In this document: in pieces, positions 1 to 7,276 of the stretch
Position numbering within the stretch: position 1 is the first letter of the stretch
Layout: the number at the start of each line of letters is the position of its first letter
Assembly (NCBI GenBank): GCA_025765595.1
Contig: JAIVFH010000405.1
Span: 1-21,923 of the forward strand
DNA length: 21,923 nucleotides
Source: Obelidium mucronatum
Taxonomy: Eukaryota; Chytridiomycota; Chytridiomycetes; Chytridiales; Chytriomycetaceae
Direction of reading: 5' to 3'
The notes under the pieces: generated by a model
The model's database searches: none
What the model was told of the DNA's origin: nothing
The model's input: only the letters and a program-made list of their open reading frames with translations
Translations under genes and position numbers: made by a program

Positions 1-599
1 CGAGAAACCATGAGGGTGAGTTGCTCGTTCCAGTCCATATGAAAAGAGTTGTTTGATTTTTTGGAAGAAGTTTTTTGATAAGTGATTGCTCAGCATTTGT
101 TAAGTTTGTAAATGAGTTAGGTCTGTAAATGAGTTTTCAGAGGCTTTTCAGTGTCACGTGCCCGTCGGCATGACTTACAAGACATGCGGGTGCTTCACGA
201 CAAATTTACAAGACAATTTAGAGACACCGAAACACAATTTTGAGACACCGAAACACAATTCTGAGCCACCCAAAGTCGAATCTGAGCCACCCAGTTTGCA
301 AATTTGTGCAAAACATGCGATTCCATTCAATTCAGCCAGCGAATCACCCAAACTCATCAAAATACTGAAGGTGCGCTATTCAGCCAATGTTTTTGCAACT
401 GACATTATATTTTTTTATTTTTTTTTCACTCGATTCTGAAGAAAAACACCACACAGTTGTGAACACCAGAATGGTGGAGGGGAATCTTTTCGGCTACAAC
501 AAATGGGTAAGGAATTGCACTTTCATTTTAATGGAAGACACTCATTGATAATTCATTTCGAATGCCATGCAAATTTTCATGGGCTTGTTGAAACAAGGG
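1..599. other. Upstream intergenic stretch, no supported gene
   Basis: I see no convincing gene here. The stretch holds a 12-bp motif, TGTAAATGAGTT, twice (about 115 and 125), a short 21-bp tandem repeat (221-293, listed separately), and a T-rich tract at about 409-428 with runs of T. A 93-codon open frame at 158-439 runs through the 21-bp repeat and ends in a Phe-rich tail read from the T-rich tract. It has no recognisable domain and I do not treat it as a gene. A short ATG frame at 471 runs into a GTAAGG donor-like site at 507 but cannot be spliced in frame to the gene that follows. Confidence 0.5.
221..293 (+). repeat. 21-bp tandem repeat, about 3.5 copies
   Basis: Units start at 221, 242, 263 and 284. 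The first two are nearly identical (GAGACACCGAAACACAAT core). The third and partial fourth are a diverged form beginning GAGCCACCC. The period is a multiple of three, so any reading frame through it gives a heptapeptide-like repeat (ETPKHNF type). That alone does not show it is translated. Confidence 0.75.
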
Positions 600-606
600 T
601 ATAAAA
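600..606 (+). promoter_or_regulatory. TATA box of the 645-1775 gene
   Basis: The sequence is TATAAAA, 39 bp before the start codon at 645, followed by a 13-A run and the context TTCAGAAATGG. An A at -3 and a G at +4 of the ATG are favourable for initiation. A transcription start about 25-30 bp downstream would leave a very short leader. This is an inference from motif and spacing only. Confidence 0.55.
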
Positions 607-644
607 CTTGAAAAAAAAAAAAACGAACATGCTCAAGTTCAGAA

Positions 645-1775
645 ATGGCTGGCCAAAATCTTGGTGCTACCCACTGGACTGTCGACGACTCCAAGCGCTT
701 GCTACCAATTGTCAAGAAGAACCCTGGCATCAAAGGAGCAGGAGTTAAAGCCATGGACGGCTGGTTTGGGAAGTTCAGTGCCTCTTGCTTGAACTCCAAG
801 TTGAAAGTCTGTCGAACTGCTCTTCAAAAGAATGCTGGTAAGTTCTTTATTGTTGTGTGAGTTAGGAGTTAGTTTTCTTCCTGACATCTGTTATATTTTA
901 AGATTGGGAGCCAGGGACCGAGAAGCCACCACCTGACATTGCTGGACACCTGAGACAACAAGATGACGAATCTAATGACGACGACTATGAAGATGACTCA
1001 GATGTGGAAAACTTTGGGTCTTCTCTGCTTCAGGAAGTTTACGGTGCTGCCGCCAAGCCCCCACCTGCAAAGAAGCGTCGTCAGACTGCCCCAACGGTTC
1101 CAATCCCAGCCAGTCCAAACTTTTCTGGCGTCGATCCATTTCTGATTCAACGCGTCATGGGTGGCAAGAACTGGAAGAAATACTGTGCTCAAGAAATCCA
1201 TGAGTACAATGCAAAGATGGGATACGGACCTGCTCTGCCTACTGTGACGGCACCACCTCCTGCAACTCAAGTGCAATCATTGGTCTATTCGAAAGCAGGA
1301 GTCAAAGCAGCAAAGAACTTTCACTCCAACCTTCGTCTTCATGAGGTCGTTCGGTTCTATGATGCTGGATCAAAGCTGTGGAAGGTGATCGTGTTTTTTG
1401 CGACTGATTCACGATACTACTTTCGTAATTTCAGTCTCACCTGATGGCAGAAAGCTGCTGTACAACATCACCGTCCAAAATTCAGAGTCTTCTTTCTACG
1501 TTGACCCACGTGACAAGGGTGCTCAATTGGCTTCAACTCAAGCCATCATCGGGTATTTCGGAAATGATCCTGGAGCTGAAGAGTTTGTCTACGAAGTGAA
1601 TCTGCCTGAAGCAGTTGACTCGAATGAGCTGGAATCTCGTTTTATTCACACCCTTGTGAAGACGCGGGATGTTCGCAATGGTCATGAAGTAATGGTGAAG
1701 GAGAATGTAGCAGTTGCTCAAACCTACTTGGTATCGGGACAGAAGTCGGAGCAGCGTCGTAGTACCCAGTCTTGA
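645..1775 (+). CDS. Three-exon gene, nuclear-type protein of unknown function
   Basis: I do not recognise the family. Proposed exons are 645-837, 903-1384 and about 1434/1435-1775, giving roughly 338 residues. Exon 1 encodes 64 residues beginning MAGQNLGATHWT and is Lys-rich. The codon split by intron 1 joins in frame to exon 2. Visible features are an acidic patch at residues 85-100 (Asp/Glu-rich), a Pro-rich stretch with a basic KKRR cluster at 121-124 that could be a nuclear localisation signal, and a Pro-rich loop near residue 180. There is no signal peptide or membrane segment. Exon 3 (SPDGRKLL to the stop at 1773-1775) has coding character but lies one base out of frame if intron 2 is spliced at its canonical GT..AG. 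The gene may therefore carry a one-base lesion or assembly error, or splice unusually. The upstream TATA and downstream AATAAA support a complete transcription unit. The start was chosen because it is the first ATG after the TATA box in the long frame. Confidence 0.62.
838..902 (+). other. Intron 1 (65 bp, GT..AG)
   Basis: The donor is GTAAGT at 838 and the acceptor is TTTTAAG ending at 902. Removal restores one open frame from exon 1 (frame of 645) into exon 2 (frame of 905) through a split codon at 837/903-904. The unspliced frame stops at 858-860. The length suits fungal introns. Confidence 0.8.
1385..1434 (+). other. Intron 2 (50 bp) with a frame conflict
   Basis: The donor is GTGATC at 1385, a CTGAT branch-point-like motif lies near 1402, and the acceptor TTTCAG ends at 1434. 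Canonical removal joins exon 2 (phase 0) to 1435, which gives a 46-residue tail and a stop at about 1600. The much longer coding-like frame (to 1775) would need the intron to be 49 bp, which has no GT..AG solution. I found no alternative GT donor between 1341 and 1425 that fixes this with the strong acceptor. A weak acceptor at 1453-1454 would restore frame but lacks a pyrimidine tract. Confidence 0.6.
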
Positions 1776-1785
1776 TTTTAATTTT

Positions 1786-1791
1786 AATAAA
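1786..1791 (+). terminator. Poly(A) signal AATAAA
   Basis: AATAAA starts 10 bp after the stop codon and is followed by a T-rich stretch (about 1797-1815). The satellite begins only about 45 bp further on, so the 3' end of the transcript lies at or very near the satellite edge. Confidence 0.6.
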
Positions 1792-1836
1792 CGTTCATTG
1801 CTCTTTTCTTTATTTTAATGAGATTCGCGTGATCTC

Positions 1837-4800
1837 CTGAAATGAGGTTTGTCGCATCAGGTGCCGTCAAGAATAGGTCAAGAATTGGATAAAAATGACA
1901 AAAATTGAATACCACTTGCTCCAACAATGTTGAGGAATGGCAATCTTCACAGATTGATTCAATAGCCTGATACTCAGATTGAAGCTTCTGAAATGAGGTT
2001 CGTCGCATCAGGTGCCTTCAAGAATAGGTCAAGAATTGCCAGATAATGACAAAAATTGTATACCACTTGCCTCAACAACCTTGAGGAATGGCAATCTTCA
2101 CAGATTGATTCAATAGCCTGATACTCACATTGAAGCTTCTGAAATGAGGTTTGTCGCATCAGGTGCCTTCAAGAATAGGCCAAGAATTGCCAGATAATGA
2201 CAAAAATTGAATACCACTTGCCTCAACAACCTTGAGGAATGGCAATCTTCACAGATTGATTCAATAGCCTGATACTCAGATTGATGCTTCTGAAATGAGG
2301 TTCATCGCATCAGGTGCCTTCAAGAATAGGTCAAGAATTGCCAGAAAATTACAAAAAATTGAATACCACTTGCTCCAACAACCTTGAGGAATGGCAATCT
2401 TCACAGATTGATTAAATAGCCTGATACTCAGATTGAAGCTTCTGAAATGAGGTTTGTCGCATCAGGTGCCGTCAAGAATAGGTCAAGAATTGGATAAAAA
2501 TGACAAAAATTGAACACCACTTGCTCCAACAATGTTGAGGAATGGCAATCTTCACAGATTGATTCAATAGCCTGATACTCAGATTGAAGCTTCTGAAATG
2601 AGGTTCGTCGCATCAGGTGCCTTCAAGAATAGGTCAAGAATTGCCAGAAAATTACAAAAAATTGAATACCACTTGCTCCAACAACCTTGAGGAATGGCAA
2701 TCTTCACAGATTGATTCAATAGCCTGATAGTCAGATTGAAGCTTCTGAAATGAGGTTTGTCGCATCAGGTGCCGTCAAGAATAGGTCAAGATTTGGATAA
2801 AAATGACTAATATTGAATACCACTTGCTCCAACAATGTTGAGGAATGGCAATCTTCACAGATTGATTCAATAGCCTGATACTCAGATTGAAGCTTCTGAA
2901 ATGAGGTTCGTCGCATCAGGTGCCGTCAAGAATAGGTCAAGATTTGGATAAAAATGACTAATATTGAATACCACTTGCTCCAACAATGTTGAGGAATGGC
3001 AATCTTCACAGATTGATTCAATAGCCTGATACTCAGATTGAAGCTTCTGAAATGAGGTTCGTCGCATCAGGTGCCTTCAAGAATAGGTCAAGAATTGCCA
3101 GAAAATGACAAAAATTGAATACCACTTGTTCCAACAACCTTGAGGAATGGCAATCTTCACAGATTGATTCAATAGCCTGATACTCACATTGAAGCTTCTG
3201 AAATGAGGTTTGTCGCATCAGGTGCCTTCAAGAATAGGTCAAGAATTGCCAGAAAATTACAAAAAATTGAATACCACTTGCTCCAACAACCTTGAGGAAT
3301 GGCAATCTTCACAGATTGATTCAATAGCCTGATAGTCAGATTGAAGCTTCTGAAATGAGGTTCGTCGCATCAGGTGCCTTCAAGAATAGGTCAAGAATTG
3401 CCAGAAAATGACAAAAATTGAATACCACTTGTTCCAACAACCTTGAGGAATGGCAATCTTCACAGATTGATTCAATAGCCTGATACTCACATTGAAGCTT
3501 CTGAAATGAGGTTTGTCGCATCAGGTGCCTTCAAGAATAGGTCAAGAATTGCCAGAAAATTACAAAAAATTGAATACCACTTGCCTCAACAACCTTGAGG
3601 AATGGCAATCTTCACAGATTGATTCAATAGCCTGATAGTCAGATTGAAGCTTCTGAAATGAGGTTCGTCGCATCAGGTGCCGTCAAGAATAGGTCAAGAA
3701 TTGGATAAAAATGACAAAAATTGAATTCCACTTGCTCCAATAACCTTGAGGAATGGCAATCTTCACAGATTGATTCAATAGCCTGATACTCACATTGAAG
3801 CTTCTGAAATGAGGTTCGTCGCATCAGGTGCCTTCAAGAATAGGTCAAGAATTGCCAGAAAATTACAAAAAATTGAATACCACTTGCTCCAACAACCTTG
3901 AGGAATGGCAATCTTCACAGATTGATTCAATAGCCTGATAGTCAGATTGAAGCTTCTGAAATGAGGTTCGTCGCATCAGGTGCCGTCAAGAATAGGTCAA
4001 GATTTGGATAAAAATGACAAATATTGAATACCACTTGCTCCAACAACCTTGAGGAATGGCAATCTTCACAGATTGATTCAATAGCCTGATACTCAGATTG
4101 AAGCTTCTGAAATGAGGTTCGTCGCATCAGGTGCCTTCAAGAATAGGTCAAGAATTGCCAGAAAATGACAAAAATTGAATACCACTTGTTCCAACAACCT
4201 TGAGGAATAGCAATCTTCACAGATTGATTCAATAGCCTGATACTCACATTGAAGCTTCTGAAATGAGGTTTGTCGCATCAGGTGCCTTCAAGAATAGGTC
4301 AAGAATTGCCAGAAAATTACAAAAAATTGAATACCACTTGCTCCAACAACCTTGAGGAATGGCAATCTTCACAGATTGATTCAATAGCCTGATAGTCAGA
4401 TTGAAGCTTCTGAAATGAGGTTCGTCGCATCAGGTGCCGTCAAGAATAGGTCAAGAATTGCCAGATAATGACAAAAATTGTATACCACTTGCCTCAACAA
4501 CCTTGAGGAATGGCAATCTTCACAGATTGATTCAATAGCCTGATACTCACATTGAAGCTTCTGAAATGAGGTTTGTCGCATCAGGTGCCTTCAAGAATAG
4601 GCCAAGAATTGCCAGATAATGACAAAAATTGAATACCACTTGCCTCAACAACCTTGAGGAATGGCAATCTTCACAGATTGATTCAATAGCCTGATAGTCA
4701 GATTGAAGCTTCTGAAATGAGGTTCGTCGCATCAGGTGCCGTCAAGAATAGGTCAAGAATTGCCAGAAAATGACAAAAATTGAATACCACTTGTTCCAAC

Positions 4801-5156
4801 AACCTTGAGGAATGGCAATCTTCACAGATTGATTCAATAGCCTGATACTCACATTGAAGCTTCTGAAATGAGGTTTGTCGCATCAGGTGCCTTCAAGAAT
4901 AGGTCAAGAATTGCCAGAAAATTACAAAAAATTGAATACCACTTGCCTCAACAACCTTGAGGAATGGCAATCTTCACAGATTGATTCAATAGCCTGATAC
5001 TCACATTGAAGCTTCTGAAATGAGGTTCGTCGCATCAGGTGCCTTCAAGAATAGGTCAAGAATTGCCAGATAATGACAAAAATTTGAATACCACTTGCTC
5101 CAACAACCTTGAGGAATGGCAATCTTCACAGATTGATTCAATAGCCTGATAGTCAG
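1837..5156. repeat. 151/152-bp HindIII satellite, left array (about 22 monomers)
   Basis: Head-to-tail monomers, most with one HindIII site (GAAGCTTCTGAAATGAGG context). AAGCTT occurs at 1982, 2133, 2436, 2587 and 2739, so spacing is 151 or 152; the site near 2284 is lost (GATGCTTC). Each monomer holds conserved blocks: GTCGCATCAGGTGCC, CAAGAATAGGTCAAGAAT, CACTTGCTCCAACAACC and GGCAATCTTCACAGATTGAT. The middle block has several variants (TTGGATAAAAATGAC, TTGCCAGATAATGAC, TTGCCAGAAAATGAC, and TTGCCAGAAAATTACAAAAAA, which is 1 bp longer). They often alternate with a GATACTCACATTG / GATAGTCAGATTG difference, giving a ~303-bp dimer. Every monomer carries a minus-strand open stretch of about 61 codons that is a by-product of the repeat. 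The array starts right after the gene and ends abruptly at GATAGTCAG before the retroelement. Confidence 0.95.
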
Positions 5157-5184
5157 TTTTGGTTTGGAAAACATGCAGGAAAGA
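5157..5184. other. 28-bp unique spacer between satellite and LTR-like end
   Basis: A short non-satellite sequence (TTTTGGTTTGGAAAACATGC and onward) lies between the last left-array monomer and the LTR-like end. It has no counterpart at the other end of the element. It could be old flanking DNA of the insertion carried into the satellite. Confidence 0.5.
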
Positions 5185-5252
5185 TGTGTTTGGTGCAGCA
5201 ATCAAGGCGCTGGCTTTGAGAGCGTTATGCCCCGGGTTGGAATCACGGAAAC
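5185..5252 (+). other. tRNA-like segment, left copy
   Basis: The + strand reads like part of a class II tRNA gene. GGTGCAGCAATCAAGGCGC resembles the Leu/Ser A-box region (AGCGGTCAAGGCGCTGG type). CCCCGGGTTGGAATCACGG resembles a B box and T arm, with four of five T-stem pairs. I could not fold a convincing anticodon arm (the loop lacks T33) or acceptor stem, so it is a relic or mimic, not a functional tRNA. Positions 5185-5238 recur at 10628-10674 with two substitutions and a 7-bp deletion. Confidence 0.45.
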
Positions 5253-5373
5253 TCCTTTTATTCAAACAATAAAGATTCGAGTTGAATTATTCAATCCGTA
5301 CAACTTATAGTTTATTTCTAATCTCTGTTAAGTAGTGCAAGTGATATTGTATCTTTATGCGTAATACTCAACA
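5185..5373 (-). repeat. Probable 3' LTR (about 189 bp)
   Basis: On the - strand it begins TGTTGAGTATTACGC directly after the polypurine tract and plausibly ends ...CCAAACACA at 5185, giving TG..CA ends. It contains AATAAA/TATAAG near 5304-5315 and GAATAAAAGG at 5252-5261, which could serve as promoter or poly(A) signals. The 5' boundary (5373) is well supported by its position. The 3' boundary is inferred from where similarity to the other element end stops, and could instead lie near 5239 if the tRNA-like part is flanking DNA. Confidence 0.6.
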
Positions 5374-5382
5374 TTCCCCCGC
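5374..5382 (-). other. Polypurine tract (PPT)
   Basis: GCGGGGGAA on the - strand lies immediately before TGTTGAG and a few bases after the pol stop (5387-5389). This is the usual place and form of the plus-strand primer site of copia elements. Confidence 0.75.
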
Positions 5383-5386
5383 AATA

Positions 5387-6121
5387 TTACTTGGCTGCGT
5401 TTCGGGGTGTGGTGGAAGATTTGACTTCTTGCAACATAGCCAAACTTCGTAACCCAAGATTGAATGTCGCCTCTCGATGTTCAGTAGGCCCAACTGCTTT
5501 CGTTAAGAAATCAGCCCACATTTGTTCGGTCGGAGTGTCCTCAAGGACCACTGTGCCGTTGTTAATGTGGTAGTTTAAGTTCTTATCTTTCACGTCCATA
5601 TGTTTAATACGTTGATGTTGACCTTCCTCATTTGCGATGAGAATACTTGACGTGTTATCTTGTTTAATAACAATATGATCTTGACCAGAGATACCCGAAG
5701 ATTTCATAAGCTGCAATAGCCAGATAATCTCGCGTATGGCTTCAGAGAGCGCAATGAGGTCTGCTTCAGTGGATGTCAATTTCCTTGACTGCCACATGAT
5801 TGCAGCGCCAGCGAAGAGAATAACAATGCCTGTTCTAGAAGCGCGTCCTTTAGCTTCAGCGAAGCTTGCATCTGCGTAGCAGATTGGCCGTAGTGTAGGA
5901 TCATTTAGGAAATACTTTCCCCCGTCAACGCGTAAGATTTCATTACCTGGTTTCTGGTAACAAATTCCCAAATCGCGTGTACCGTTGAGATATAGAAGAA
6001 CGCGTTTGAGCGCTTTCATGTCCCCGTTGGTAGGTTGAGTCTGGTATTGTGAAAGAATGCCAATACTACAAGAAAGATCGGGACGAGTCTTCCCTGCTAA
6101 GTATAGTAAGCACATGACCAC
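5387..6121 (-). pseudogene. pol: copia RNase H domain and RT C-terminus
   Basis: This 244-codon stretch is in the same frame as the RT segment and separated from it only by a TGA at 6125-6127, within the region where copia proteins read YRS..G.L.YLA. It begins with the RT-RNase H connection (LYLAGKTRPDL). The RNase H carries candidate catalytic acids at D84 (CYADAS), E119 (TSTEAD) and D155 (KQDNTSS), then IKHMDVK and PTEQMWADFLTK, the usual copia C-terminus. RNase H would degrade the RNA strand of the RNA/DNA hybrid during reverse transcription in the virus-like particle. This domain looks less damaged than the RT, but it cannot be reached by translation from gag because of the upstream breaks. 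Confidence 0.85.
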
Positions 6122-6124
6122 AGA

Positions 6125-7081
6125 TCAATATGCTGCGGACTCAGCAACATTAAGAAAACCTAACGTATTTTCATGTTTCCAGTTCCTGGTCATCGGATTT
6201 GGTGCCGTGTCAGTAGAATTTTCTAGTCCCGCAAACGTTAAAATTTGCTTCGTGTAAATTGGTTGACCAATCCACGTAGAATCTTCAAATTGAACAATCT
6301 CCACTTTGACAAACCATTCAGCAGGTCCCTGCTTACCTTTACCAAAGCGTTGGTTCAGCTTCATTAATTGAAATTCAGCTTCAACTTTATCTTCAGTAAT
6401 GTAAAGCAGGTCGTCAACATGACTAGCCATTTGTAAAGTGTTCTCCGGGCCGTTTGGCTCCTTAGGAGGTAGAGTTTTGATTAGATGACAAATGTCAGCA
6501 GGATCAGACTCAAACCCAAGAGATTTGTGAAAATTGATGAGAGTTTCAAACCAAATACGCGAGGCTTGGTGAATCCCGTAAAGAGACTTGTCAAGCCTAC
6601 AGACAATTACTTGCCCATGTATATTGACTTTTCTAAACCCATGCGGCATTTCTAGATATAGTTGCGTATCTGTTTCACCATGTACAAATGCGTTTGGGAC
6701 TTCCACTTCGAAAACAAATTTACCTGTGAGCGCTGCGAAAGCAATAAGAAACCGAATAGTCTCTGTTCGCGCAACAGGTGAATAAGTTTTGAAATAATCA
6801 AGATTCTTGACTTGGGAAAATCCGCGTGCAACCCAGCGGGCTTTAAAAGGTTCCAAAATTCCCTTGGCAGAAATTTTGAAAGCAAAAACCCACTTGCCTG
6901 ACATAAGGCGAGCGCCTTCCGGTAAGACAGTTTCTGTCCAAGTCTCATTATTCATGAGTTCGTTGTATTCACCTATCATGGCAGCTAACCAATAGGCAGC
7001 AAAGACTGGGTCTGCCATGGCCTCCTTGACAGTGTTTGGGATCTGAGGCAAGTTCTCTTTTCTCCAAATCTGTGTAGGCAC
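6125..7081 (-). pseudogene. pol: copia reverse transcriptase domain, active site altered
   Basis: The 318-codon frame contains the RVT_2 type domain: NETWTE (~45-50), GKWVFAFK (62-69), KARWVARGFSQ (80-90), the first catalytic block VEVPNAFVHG (126-135), KSLYGIHQASRIWF (165-178) and HVDDLLYI (221-228). In active copia RTs these two blocks read xDVxxAFLxG and YVDD. Here the first aspartate is glutamate (codon 6703-6701) and the tyrosine is histidine (codon 6421-6419). Both changes sit at catalytic or nucleotide-binding positions and would be expected to abolish or cripple activity. The frame ends at an in-frame TGA (6127-6125). Its nominal start is not a real initiation site; the domain belongs to the Gag-Pol polyprotein. 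It is present once in the window and is absent from units 2 and 3. Confidence 0.88.
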
Positions 7082-7276
7082 CGGGACTCGGGGCCGGAGT
7101 TACCCAAGTAAACTTGGCAAGGTGATCACGTAAGAAAAACGAAAGGGGTGAACTAGAGTCTAGCAGTGACAAGTTTTACTGCTTTTGCAATATCAAAGTC
7201 ATTAGCTTCCCAATCCGGCAAGGATTCTTCATCTGAATCCGAACCCTTGGAATCCAATTTTTCCGAGAAATCGTCA
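7082..7276 (-). pseudogene. pol: Broken linker between integrase and RT
   Basis: The Gag-integrase frame stops at TGA 7279-7277. A different frame carries on from there as a coding-like acidic stretch (DDDFSEKLD, GSDSDEESLPDWE) to a TAG at 7155-7153, after which a third frame is open (TWVTPAPSPGAYTD). The RT frame resumes after a TAA near 7102. At least two indels, probably three, lie in this 195-bp segment. Acidic, low-complexity linkers between integrase and RT are usual in copia Pol, so I read this as decayed linker and not as an intron. Confidence 0.65.

Noticed and set aside
471..506. Possible upstream coding exon (ATG at 471, GTAAGG donor at 507) spliced to the 645 gene
   Set aside because: The exon ends in phase 0, while the acceptors at 637 and 642 would need other phases to enter the 645 frame. 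A TATA box at 600 also lies inside the would-be intron.
1398..1775. Separate short gene starting at the ATG-like codon 1398
   Set aside because: Its first codons lie inside intron 2 and its body continues the exon 2 protein, so it is better read as exon 3 of the 645 gene.
1784..5201. Repeated ~61-codon minus-strand open frames in the satellite (MRRTSFQKLQ... type), also throughout 17798-21474
   Set aside because: They follow the 151-bp period, overlap each other by about 35 bp, and the period is not a multiple of three. They are a by-product of a monomer with few stops, with no start context or domain.
5185..5252. Functional tRNA gene
   Set aside because: A- and B-box-like motifs exist, but there is no pairing acceptor stem, no T33 in the candidate anticodon loop, and the right-hand copies are cut in the T loop.
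7082..7276. Intron joining integrase and RT
   Set aside because: It is coding-like acidic linker in shifted frames with internal stops. Copia Pol normally has no intron here and no good splice pair was seen.
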